A stretch of DNA of 6,413 nucleotides from positions 1 through 6,413 of the forward strand of contig JANLHH010000093.1 in NCBI GenBank assembly GCA_024654605.1, given 5' to 3'. Shown here in pieces: positions 1 to 5,426 of the stretch. The notes below the pieces were generated by a model that saw only the letters and a list, made by a program, of their open reading frames with translations, was not told the DNA's origin and did not search any database. Position numbers and translations under genes: made by a program. Numbering within the stretch: the stretch's first letter is position 1; each line of letters starts with the position of its first letter. The DNA comes from Patescibacteria group bacterium. GTDB lineage: Bacteria > Patescibacteriota > Minisyncoccia > Phycocordibacterales > JANLHH01.

Positions 1-169
1 AAAAGCGGCTGAAGCATTGGGAATAGATCCGGCAGTCTTGCCTTCAAAAATTACGCCGGCAATGGAGCAATGCTTCTATGAGAAACTCGGCGCAGAGCGG
101 GCAAATGAGATAAAAGCCGGCGCCGAGCCAACCGCCAGCGACTACTTCAAAGCGAGGGCTTGTCTCTAG
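1..169 (+). CDS. C-terminal tail of an unidentified protein (5' end outside window)
   Basis: An open frame runs in from the left edge (first full codon at position 2) and stops at TAG 167-169, giving 55 residues. The tail is mostly helical in character, with no membrane segment. It contains a Cys in an 'MEQCFYEKLG' stretch, then 'EIKAG' and a final 'YFKARACL', so two Cys residues lie about 30 apart near the end. The pattern of Cys, then LG, then a short charged EIKAG-type turn, then a Cys close to the terminus, resembles tails I associate with exported Parcubacteria proteins of unknown function, but I cannot name the family. A disulfide between the two Cys is possible if the protein is exported. 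The downstream gene has its own promoter-like site, so this gene probably forms a separate unit. Coding status rests on the long stop-free frame and sensible amino-acid composition. Confidence 0.6.
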   Translation, partial: KAAEALGIDPAVLPSKITPAMEQCFYEKLGAERANEIKAGAEPTASDYFKARACL

Positions 170-201
170 TCCTTCTTCATCAGGAAAGGATTTGCCATAT
201 C

Positions 202-219
202 TGCTATACTAGTTATATT
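202..219 (+). promoter_or_regulatory. Extended -10 promoter of the small-protein operon
   Basis: TGCTATACT at 202-210 is an extended -10 element (TGn plus TATACT at 205-210). A second -10-like hexamer, TATATT at 214-219, ends exactly 6 nt before the ATG at 226. No convincing TTGACA -35 lies about 17 nt upstream of either box. Depending on the box used, the transcript would have a leader of about 9 nt or none. Confidence 0.6.
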
Positions 220-225
220 AAGAAT

Positions 226-651
226 ATGAATATTCCTCTGTCGCAAAATCTAACCAAGTTCCTCCTCATGTGCGGTATTGTTGCCTTTTTGTTGGTGGGA
301 TTTTTCGGTGTGGGTCTCTTGGGGATTCATATGAGTTCTCCAGAGCAAGAGATGTCAGGTTGTCATGTAATGGGAATGACAACCGTCTGCCAGATGAATC
401 CTCTGGAGCACATTGCCGCTTGGCAAAGCATGTTTGTGAGCCTATTACCAAACAGTATGCGTGACACGTTCGCTCTTCTCTTGGTATTTTTACTTTTTGT
501 TTTTTCAACCAAGAGAAGTTTGGGTGTCCGTCTGTTTGCCTACTTTTCTGATCAAAAGATAATTCGAATCTCAAAAAGAGTAATTTCTATAATTCGCAAT
601 CCGCTTGCCGATGCGTTTTCAAACGGGATTCTCAACCCAAAAATCTTTTAG
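226..651 (+). CDS. Small two-helix membrane protein with Met/Cys/His-rich outer loop
   Basis: The product is 141 residues. ATG 226 is chosen over an upstream in-frame TTG at 160 because the promoter-like sites at 202-219 would fall inside the longer version, and the shorter one starts directly before the first membrane helix. Residues about 11-34 form one transmembrane helix and about 80-95 a second; the end (about 96-141) is basic and probably cytoplasmic. The intervening loop (35-79) is rich in soft-metal ligands: H35, M36, M43, C46, H47, M49, M51, C55, M57, H62, M69 and M78, with the core 'CHVMGMTTVCQMNPLEH'. I recall similar 'MNPLEH..WQ' proteins near copper-handling genes in related genomes, so metal binding is my inference, not a demonstrated function. 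It is the first of three small membrane or exported genes on the same strand. No Shine-Dalgarno site precedes it. Confidence 0.8.
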   Translation: MNIPLSQNLTKFLLMCGIVAFLLVGFFGVGLLGIHMSSPEQEMSGCHVMGMTTVCQMNPLEHIAAWQSMFVSLLPNSMRDTFALLLVFLLFVFSTKRSLGVRLFAYFSDQKIIRISKRVISIIRNPLADAFSNGILNPKIF

Positions 652-706
652 TGCTTTTTTCGTCCGATTGAATTCGGGCAGTCGTACTCTTTATTGATAA
701 AGCACT
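650..706 (+). repeat. 8-bp inverted repeat between the first two small-protein genes
   Basis: AGTGCTTT (650-657) and AAAGCACT (699-706) are perfect inverted copies separated by 41 nt. The left arm overlaps the TAG stop of the upstream gene and the right arm ends 9 nt before the next ATG (716). In RNA the arms could close a long loop over the intergenic stretch and affect translation of the downstream gene or mRNA decay. The stem is short and AT-containing, so a functional role is uncertain. I see no promoter of the TGnTATAAT type here, which favours co-transcription of the flanking genes. Confidence 0.35.
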
Positions 707-715
707 TTAGAAAAA

Positions 716-1267
716 ATGAGTATTGTAGTTCAAGCATTAAGGAAAGTTTTAAGACGACCACTGTATGTGATACTTGCCGCTATTGTCGGTTTCGTTGTAT
801 TTATGTTTGCGACATGGCTTCCGAATCTCGGGCTCATCGCCGACATACTCCGCTCTAACGCGCCTCTGGCTCAAAAGATTCAAATTCCAGTCAGTCTCTT
901 GGGTTCCATTGCCACCAACTTCTCTTTGCTGTCTGCTTCGTACACCATCGGCATAGCGGTATTCTTCGGATTGAATGTTGCGCTCGCAGTCTTTTTGCTT
1001 CGGCGCAGAGCTATGAACGCGAGGCACTCTGGGATGGCGACCAGCGTGCTCGGCATTGTGAGCGGTGCGTTCGGCATTGGTTGCGCGGCATGCGGATCGT
1101 TTCTCTTTACGACAATCCTTGCTTGGTTTGGCGCGGCATCGGCAATTACGTTATTACCGCTTGCAGGCGCAGAATTCGGGCTTCTTGGTCTTGCATTGCT
1201 TATGTTGTCTCTTTATCTCACTGCAAAGCAGATTGAAAGTCCGGCCGTGTGCATTAATAAATATTAA
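716..1267 (+). CDS. Polytopic membrane protein with GCAACG motif, unknown function
   Basis: The product is 183 residues and very hydrophobic. Likely membrane segments lie at about 16-36, 58-74, 76-96, 108-135 and 140-168, so four or five helices, with basic stretches at 9-14 (KVLRR) and 96-104 (RRRAMNAR) that suggest cytoplasmic loops. The most distinctive feature is 'FGIGCAACGSFL' (119-130), which places C123 and C126 as a CxxC pair inside or at the edge of a helix; one further Cys (C179) is near the end. A membrane-embedded CxxC fits metal binding or transfer, or thiol chemistry, but I cannot assign a named family. An in-frame TAA at 698-700 limits the start, so ATG 716 is the natural choice. 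No Shine-Dalgarno site is visible. The next gene begins 12 nt after this stop, in the same frame, indicating an operon. Confidence 0.82.
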   Translation: MSIVVQALRKVLRRPLYVILAAIVGFVVFMFATWLPNLGLIADILRSNAPLAQKIQIPVSLLGSIATNFSLLSASYTIGIAVFFGLNVALAVFLLRRRAMNARHSGMATSVLGIVSGAFGIGCAACGSFLFTTILAWFGAASAITLLPLAGAEFGLLGLALLMLSLYLTAKQIESPAVCINKY

Positions 1268-1279
1268 TCTTTTAAAATC

Positions 1280-1711
1280 ATGAAAAAATTTATCATCGGA
1301 GGCATTATTGTGATAGTGCTCCTTGTCGGAAGTTCATATTTTTCTCGGAGTCTCTCCGGTGTCGGGAATAACCCTGACATTATTGCTCAAAAAGGCATCC
1401 ATTGGCATCCCAAACTTGAAATCTATGTGAAAGGCGAACTACAACAGATTCCCGAGAACATTGGTCTTGGCGCGGTGCATCAGCCCATACACACGCACAG
1501 TGAAGATGCGGCACAAGGCGTCTTACATCTTGAATTTGGAGGGAGAGTCACAAAAGAGGATCTTAAATTATCCAACTTCTTCAAAAACTGGGGCAAAGAT
1601 ATGAGTGAATTTGGTTCCGCTATGACTATGACGGTGAACGGAAAAGAGAATACGGAGTTTGGCGATTATGTAATGGCAGACGGAGATCAAATCGTTATTA
1701 GATTTGAATAG
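1280..1711 (+). CDS. Membrane-anchored His-rich extracytoplasmic protein (HWH...HTH family)
   Basis: The product is 143 residues. A basic start (MKK) and one hydrophobic helix at about 4-19 form an uncleaved signal anchor; no lipobox Cys is present. The outer domain carries 'HWHPKLEIYVKG' (41-52) and 'VHQPIHTH' (66-73), giving H41, H43, H67, H71 and H73, with H83 on a following strand. After this come 'NFFKNWGKD' (99-107) and 'MTVNGKENTEF' (117-127). The alternating strands with paired His suggest a small beta-sandwich that binds a transition metal such as copper. I recall similar 'HxH...PIHTH' domains as uncharacterised proteins in CPR bacteria, archaea and actinobacteria. The gene lies 12 nt after the CxxC membrane protein and is the last of the three-gene cluster. 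The sequence before the ATG (ttttaaaatc) has no Shine-Dalgarno site. Confidence 0.85.
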   Translation: MKKFIIGGIIVIVLLVGSSYFSRSLSGVGNNPDIIAQKGIHWHPKLEIYVKGELQQIPENIGLGAVHQPIHTHSEDAAQGVLHLEFGGRVTKEDLKLSNFFKNWGKDMSEFGSAMTMTVNGKENTEFGDYVMADGDQIVIRFE

Positions 1712-1738
1712 CCACTCTCTTTTTGGTATTTGGGGGTG

Positions 1739-1747
1739 TGTTAGAAT
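1739..1747 (+). promoter_or_regulatory. Extended -10 promoter of the GH18 gene, leaderless geometry
   Basis: TGTTAGAAT contains the TGn extension and a -10 hexamer TAGAAT (1742-1747). It ends 6 nt before ATG 1754, so a normal start site about 7 nt after the -10 box would fall on the A of the ATG, predicting a leaderless mRNA. No clear -35 box is seen at the usual spacing. Confidence 0.55.
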
Positions 1748-1753
1748 AGAGCA

Positions 1754-3196
1754 ATGAGAACCGCGCTAGGGAAAATTATTTTTTTGTTTGCTGTGGTACT
1801 CTCGGCGCTACCCGGGGTGAGTTTTGCCGCGACGAGTGAATCATTTGAGATATCGGGATGGATTCCGTATTGGCGCGCATCGCTTGGTGTGGAGAGTATC
1901 TTGCCGCACATCGGTACTTTTACCGAAGTGAATCCATTTGTATATACGGTGCGACAGAATGGAACACTCAATGAAGCATCTCCTCTCACTGATGCGCAGT
2001 GGATGAATTTGGCAGGGCAATCAAAAGAAAAAGGAATTAGGTTCATTCCCACCGTCATGTGGGCAAATCCTGACGCGATTGACGACGTGCTCCGTGATCC
2101 GGTGAAGCGACAAGAGCATGTACGCGCAATCGTGCGGGAGGTGTATGCGCGCAAGTTTGACGGCATTGATATTGACTACGAAGGGAAGTACGCTCGTACG
2201 AAGCCGTACTTTTCTCTTTTTCTGAAAGAGCTCTATGAGGCAATGGAGTTTGATAAATGGATCATGTGCACCATTGAAGCGCGCACGCCCCTTGATTCGC
2301 GATACTCATCGCCTGAATCAATCCCCAAGGATATTGAATATGCCAACGACTTTGCCGAAATCAACAAATACTGCGATCGGGTGCGCATTATGGCCTATGA
2401 CCAAGGCCGCATTGACTTGAAGCTGAACAAATCAAACGTGGATCCGTATATTCCCGTCGCGGACAAAGCATGGGTTGAAAAAGTGGTACTTCTTGCCACG
2501 AAAGAAATTGATAAGAGCAAGATTGTTATTGGCGTGCCAACATATGGGTACGAGTATGATATGTTTAACGCGCTCGATGGAAGCGGGGAAGTAGAGTATT
2601 CAAATTTATGGTCGTTTAATCCCGGCTATGCCACCGACACTGCGTTGAAGCTGCAGATAGCGCCGACCCGCAACTCGGCGGGCGAACTTTTTCTCACCTA
2701 TCCGGCATCGCAGTCGCTTGATCCGGCCATCCCTCTTCCGTCTGCAACTCGGGTGATGTCATGGAGTGACGCGGAAGCGATCCGTCAAAAAGCCGAGCTG
2801 GCAGAAAAACTGGGAGTGCGCGGTATTGCGTTGTTTAAAATTGACGGCGGGCAGGATGCCGGTTTGTGGGATGTGCTCACTCAATATAAAAATAAGAGCG
2901 TGGTGTTTGTACCGGCGACTATTTCAACAAACACATCAGAGATTTCCGCAACGGTGGTACCGAGCCGCAATTTATATTTCGGCATAACAGGAGAAGAGGT
3001 GCGGACATTGCAGAAATTTCTGAATGCACGCGGGTTTAGCGTCTCAACGACGGGCGGCGGTTCTCCAGGAAATGAAACCAACTACTTTGGGCCGGCAACC
3101 GTACGCGCGCTTATCAAGTTCCAAATTGCCAATGGTGTTAAACCTTCAGTCGGTTATTATGGTCCGATCACTCGCGCCGCTATTAAGGCGCTGTAG
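1754..3196 (+). CDS. Secreted GH18-type glycoside hydrolase with C-terminal peptidoglycan-binding domain
   Basis: The product is 480 residues. A signal peptide covers 1-25 (hydrophobic core 8-20, likely cleavage after VSFA). The catalytic barrel spans about 30-378: 'GWIPYWR' (35-41) is the typical first strand, 'FDGIDIDYE' (135-143) is the GH18 DxxDxDxE active site with E143 as the predicted acid, 'RIMAYD' (211-216) is the conserved substrate-site strand, and 'GIALFKIDGG' (357-366) matches the last strand of YaaH-like GH18 enzymes. A Ser/Thr-rich linker (about 385-404) leads to a peptidoglycan-binding_1-type domain at about 406-480, with 'GEEVRTLQKFL', 'YFGPATVRALIKFQ' and 'GYYGPITRAAI'. The family cleaves beta-1,4 GlcNAc linkages in chitin or peptidoglycan; the wall-binding module favours peptidoglycan or another envelope polymer. 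The true substrate (own wall, host or neighbour) cannot be told. All catalytic residues appear intact. Its own promoter-like site lies just upstream. Confidence 0.93.
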   Translation: MRTALGKIIFLFAVVLSALPGVSFAATSESFEISGWIPYWRASLGVESILPHIGTFTEVNPFVYTVRQNGTLNEASPLTDAQWMNLAGQSKEKGIRFIPTVMWANPDAIDDVLRDPVKRQEHVRAIVREVYARKFDGIDIDYEGKYARTKPYFSLFLKELYEAMEFDKWIMCTIEARTPLDSRYSSPESIPKDIEYANDFAEINKYCDRVRIMAYDQGRIDLKLNKSNVDPYIPVADKAWVEKVVLLATKEIDKSKIVIGVPTYGYEYDMFNALDGSGEVEYSNLWSFNPGYATDTALKLQIAPTRNSAGELFLTYPASQSLDPAIPLPSATRVMSWSDAEAIRQKAELAEKLGVRGIALFKIDGGQDAGLWDVLTQYKNKSVVFVPATISTNTSEISATVVPSRNLYFGITGEEVRTLQKFLNARGFSVSTTGGGSPGNETNYFGPATVRALIKFQIANGVKPSVGYYGPITRAAIKAL

Positions 3197-3227
3197 CGAT
3201 GTTTCTCCCAAGCATATAAGCGAATCT

Positions 3228-3923
3228 TCAAACGCGCGTGTCAGTCTCTTCTTGTGCGGGGTTATATGCCCGAATATGTAACGAATCTAAAAAATAAAGT
3301 TGAATCCCTATCACGCACATTTCCTCTATCATGCGCGCTCGTCTCAAAAGCCCATTCCAGAGACCGTACTTACGCTCTTTTATAGTTTGGTGCAACGTTG
3401 GTGCAAATATTAATTTCATGCGCGCACCGGTACTTTTGGCATAGTAATTAAGAGCAATTTCAATTTGGAATCCTTTGATAAGGTTATGAGGGACTCGTCC
3501 CCAGAGTTCTTTTGTCAGCACTCGCTCGCCGCCAATCGCGGGAAATATCCGCAAGATTTTGTTTGACCAATAGATACCTCTTCCTCGCAACACTACCGCC
3601 ATACCAAACCCTCCGTTTGAAACCGCTTCAATCAATTCCGTAACCGTTTCATGCGTAAGGCCCTCAATGTCGGCATCCAAAAATAAGATGAGGTTGTTCT
3701 TTGCATGATTAACACCATAATGCATGGCAGCAGCCTTTCCTTGATTCACAGGAAAAGAATATACGATAGTCGCCCCTGCTCTCTTGGCAATCGCAACAGT
3801 TTCATCGGTTGAGCCGTCATTGACCACGAGTATTTCCTCCACTGAGGGGTGTGATCGTACACTTTTAATCACCTGTCCGATAGTTTTTTCTTCGTTATGT
3901 GCCGGAATAATTACTGAAACCAT
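3228..3923 (-). CDS. Family 2 glycosyltransferase (GT-A fold)
   Basis: The product is 231 residues, a single GT-A domain with no clear membrane helix. Motifs in order are 'VSVIIPAHNEE' (2-12, nucleotide-binding strand), 'VVNDGSTDET' (33-42), 'NQGKAAAMHYG' (60-70), and 'LFLDADIEG' (80-88), whose D83-x-D85 is the metal-binding DxD. 'GGERVLTKELW' (131-141) and 'GFQIEIALNYYA' (151-162) resemble the acceptor-side region of dolichol-phosphate-mannose-synthase-like and related small GT2 enzymes. It probably transfers a sugar from an NDP-sugar at the cytoplasmic membrane face; donor and acceptor cannot be read from sequence. Its start overlaps the end of the upstream DedA-like gene by 13 nt, which implies translational coupling and a shared task. 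It ends with TGA at 3228-3230, converging on the GH18 gene across 31 nt in which I see no strong terminator. Confidence 0.92.
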   Translation of the reverse strand: MVSVIIPAHNEEKTIGQVIKSVRSHPSVEEILVVNDGSTDETVAIAKRAGATIVYSFPVNQGKAAAMHYGVNHAKNNLILFLDADIEGLTHETVTELIEAVSNGGFGMAVVLRGRGIYWSNKILRIFPAIGGERVLTKELWGRVPHNLIKGFQIEIALNYYAKSTGARMKLIFAPTLHQTIKERKYGLWNGLLRRARMIEEMCVIGIQLYFLDSLHIRAYNPAQEETDTRV

Positions 3924-4525
3924 AATTTTTCAATTGTTTTTTTCGCGCTGTATGAAAGTATCAAAAAGAGAATAACAAAAACAGAGAAGGACAGTAGAAT
4001 ATTCCGAACATCCAATACTGTGGCGTTGAAAACTTTTTGTATACCAAGACCAAGCGCAAAGGTGATTATAATAAGAAGTACTGACCCAAGGAGATCGCCG
4101 ACGAGGTAACGTTGATAGGGAATTCTATATATTCCGGACAATACTTGCATAGCAGTGCGCGTACCGTAAACAAATTTTGACACCACCAGTATTTTGATGG
4201 GGTTCTCTACAAAGACAGCGGAGAGGCGCTCGATCTTTGGTGTAATTCGCGCGTACATTCTATGAGCAAAACGTTGTTTCAAGCCCTCTATATTCACTTG
4301 TTCTTCGGGTAGTAATTTTCTTACCTTATACATCAATCTCCCAAATAGATACCACAGGGAGTCTGAAATAAGCGTTGCGACAAGGGCGAGTGCAAATACG
4401 AAAAGGGGATCTAATATACCCACGGTACTTAAATAAACTGCCGGAACAAGTACCGTCTCTCCGCCAATCAAGAGACCGAGAAAGATAGGGACGTACTTTA
4501 TTGCAAAAGCAGAGGATAGATCCAT
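3911..4525 (-). CDS. DedA-family (VTT/SNARE-associated) membrane protein
   Basis: The product is 204 residues. Hydrophobic segments lie at about 10-32, 40-62 (including a re-entrant-type stretch), 110-130, 142-164 and 177-193. Family features are visible: 'GGETVLVPAVYLSTVGIL' (21-38) with E23 corresponds to the conserved acidic/proline re-entrant loop, 'SDSLWYLFGR' (54-63) matches the D...Y..GR motif, and 'SKFVYGTRTAMQVLSGIYRI' (116-135) matches the R-x(3-6)-G-x-R...AG loop. DedA proteins include polyprenyl-phosphate and phospholipid flippases such as UptA of Bacillus; the substrate here is unknown. The following glycosyltransferase overlaps its 3' end by 13 nt on the same strand, fitting a lipid-linked sugar pathway (inference). 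The start follows a -10-like TATCCT that ends 6 nt before the ATG; no Shine-Dalgarno site is seen. A paralogue lies divergently next door. Confidence 0.88.
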   Translation of the reverse strand: MDLSSAFAIKYVPIFLGLLIGGETVLVPAVYLSTVGILDPLFVFALALVATLISDSLWYLFGRLMYKVRKLLPEEQVNIEGLKQRFAHRMYARITPKIERLSAVFVENPIKILVVSKFVYGTRTAMQVLSGIYRIPYQRYLVGDLLGSVLLIIITFALGLGIQKVFNATVLDVRNILLSFSVFVILFLILSYSAKKTIEKLWFQ

Positions 4526-4531
4526 AAGTAT

Positions 4532-4537
4532 AGGATA
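4532..4537 (-). promoter_or_regulatory. Possible -10 box of the DedA-GT2 pair
   Basis: On the minus strand TATCCT (4537 to 4532) ends 6 nt before the ATG at 4525, the same spacing as at the GH18 and second DedA genes. The sequence match is weaker: it has no TGn extension and no -35 box. A TATACT lies even closer to the ATG (1 nt gap), too near for ordinary initiation on this start codon. Confidence 0.3.
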
Positions 4538-4625
4538 ACCTAAAAGGCGTGTTCCTGATAGAGGTCTGTATTTTTAAGAAAACGAGGTTCTAGAAAGAAC
4601 GCGAGAGGACTCCGTCACTGCATTT

Positions 4626-4634
4626 TGCTATACT
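4626..4634 (+). promoter_or_regulatory. Extended -10 promoter of the second DedA-like gene, leaderless geometry
   Basis: TGCTATACT, identical to the site at 202-210, ends 6 nt before ATG 4641. Transcription beginning about 7 nt after the box would start on the initiation codon. There is no recognisable -35 box upstream, so the TGn extension is probably what recruits the sigma factor. The 115-nt divergent gap holds little else beyond a 5-bp hairpin at 4587-4600. Confidence 0.6.
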
Positions 4635-4640
4635 CACTAT

Positions 4641-5306
4641 ATGATGTATAAACGGGCGTTGCTCATAATCGGTATATTAGTCGCGATTACGCTTTTGTTT
4701 TGGTACTCCCTTGCATTACAGGAGACATTTTATGACATTGTCTCCTTTTTTGAAACTTATGTAAGACAGAACGAAACGCTTGGACTCTTCGTGTTTATGC
4801 TCACTGCCGCCCTTGCGGCGCTGGTGGGCCCTTTCACCAATCTCCCACTTATCCCCGTAGCAGTCGCTCTTTTTGGTACCGTGCCGACTGCTCTTTTGCT
4901 CCTTGGAGGGTGGCTCACTGGCGACGCAATAGCTTATTTCATCGGGCGTTATGTCGGTTACCCGGCGGTTCGCTATGTTATTTCCGCAAAGCGCTTTGAT
5001 ACATGGCTTTCTGCGGTCAGCCTCCATACGAGTTTTTTCAAGATGTTTCTTCTTCGCTTGGCACTCCCCGCAGAGTTGGGCTACGCATTCGGATTTATCC
5101 GGTATTCTTTCTGGAAATATTTTTTATTGACATTTTTTGCGGAACTACCGTTCGTGCTTGTCACCATCTATGCAAGCGAGGCGATTCTCCTTGGGGAGCG
5201 GCTACAATTTTTCGGACTTATCGCGCTTATGGGCGTCGTATTTTTTGGAGCGTTCTATCTTCTTCGTAAGCCTACTCTTCATGGGGTTGACCGAGCACCA
5301 CTTTGA
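4641..5306 (+). CDS. VTT-domain membrane protein (TVP38/TMEM64/DedA superfamily)
   Basis: The product is 221 residues. The first helix (5-25) is followed by a short amphipathic stretch and a VTT core. 'GPFTNLPLIPVAVALFG' (63-79) is the proline-containing re-entrant segment, 'GGWLTGDAIAYFIGRYVGYP' (89-108) carries the G..GD..Y.IGR motif, and 'MFLLRLALPAELGYAFGFIRYSFWKY' contains the R...P....Y..G element (135-160). Further helices lie at about 160-178 and 190-208. The family moves or scrambles lipids or polyprenyl phosphates in membranes; the specific substrate is unknown. It diverges from another DedA-like gene across 115 nt, but the two differ enough in motif detail to be separate subfamilies and not a recent duplication. 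The start could be ATG 4641 or the adjacent ATG 4644. The last codons and TGA stop lie inside the left arm of an inverted repeat, so the C-terminus may have been remodelled. Confidence 0.88.
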   Translation: MMYKRALLIIGILVAITLLFWYSLALQETFYDIVSFFETYVRQNETLGLFVFMLTAALAALVGPFTNLPLIPVAVALFGTVPTALLLLGGWLTGDAIAYFIGRYVGYPAVRYVISAKRFDTWLSAVSLHTSFFKMFLLRLALPAELGYAFGFIRYSFWKYFLLTFFAELPFVLVTIYASEAILLGERLQFFGLIALMGVVFFGAFYLLRKPTLHGVDRAPL

Positions 5307-5392
5307 CTAATTCCTCCATTGAGTATTTATAGAAACAATGATGCACTATACGCAAAACCCCTTTTGTTTCAATGGTAAAAGTGGTGCTCGGT
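5290..5392. repeat. 101-103 bp inverted-repeat element (15-bp perfect arms)
   Basis: ACCGAGCACCACTTT (5290-5304) and its exact reverse complement (5378-5392) bracket 73 nt. Inside, CCATTGA (5316-5322) pairs with TCAATGG (5369-5375), so the symmetry continues after an 11-nt versus 2-nt asymmetry. The direct repeat GGTTGAC occurs at 5285-5291 and 5390-5396; read as TTGA target duplications (5287-5290 and 5392-5395) flanking 14-bp terminal repeats, the unit has the form of a tiny MITE. The left arm contains the stop codon of the DedA-like gene and the right arm abuts the -35 box of the helicase promoter. Alternatively it is a long RNA hairpin that ends the upstream transcript or blocks its decay; no T-tract follows, so a classical intrinsic terminator is unlikely. 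Confidence 0.6.
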
Positions 5393-5420
5393 TGACAAAT
5401 AATTTGATTTCAGCTATTAT
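5392..5420 (+). promoter_or_regulatory. Consensus sigma-70-type promoter of the helicase gene
   Basis: TTGACA (5392-5397) is a perfect -35 box, followed by exactly 17 bp and TATTAT (5415-5420) as the -10 box. Transcription should start near 5427, about 165 nt before the helicase ATG. This is the only site in the window with both boxes and is likely the strongest promoter here. Confidence 0.8.
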
Positions 5421-5426
5421 ATTCAT

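Noticed and set aside
170..190. Hairpin TCCTT...AAGGA as a terminator after the first partial gene
   Set aside because: Only 5 bp with an 11-nt loop and followed by just three T residues; too weak to call.
160..225. Extended start (TTG 160) for the first small membrane protein
   Set aside because: It would overlap the end of the preceding gene and include the TGCTATACT promoter-like site; the added residues do not look like a signal or domain, and ATG 226 starts just before the first helix.
266..574. Minus-strand open frame opposite the first small membrane gene
   Set aside because: Its translation is a low-complexity charged mixture with no recognisable motif, while the plus-strand frame has clear membrane helices and ligand motifs.
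625..660. GGG...CCC pairing followed by TTTTTT (655-660) as a terminator after the first small membrane gene
   Set aside because: The stem has only three pairs and is separated from the T-run by more than 15 nt; the next gene appears to lack its own promoter, so termination here is not supported.
5353..5366. CAAAA-CCCC-TTTTG hairpin as an intrinsic terminator after the second DedA-like gene
   Set aside because: The stem is almost all A-T pairs and there is no G/C-rich stem before a T-tract.
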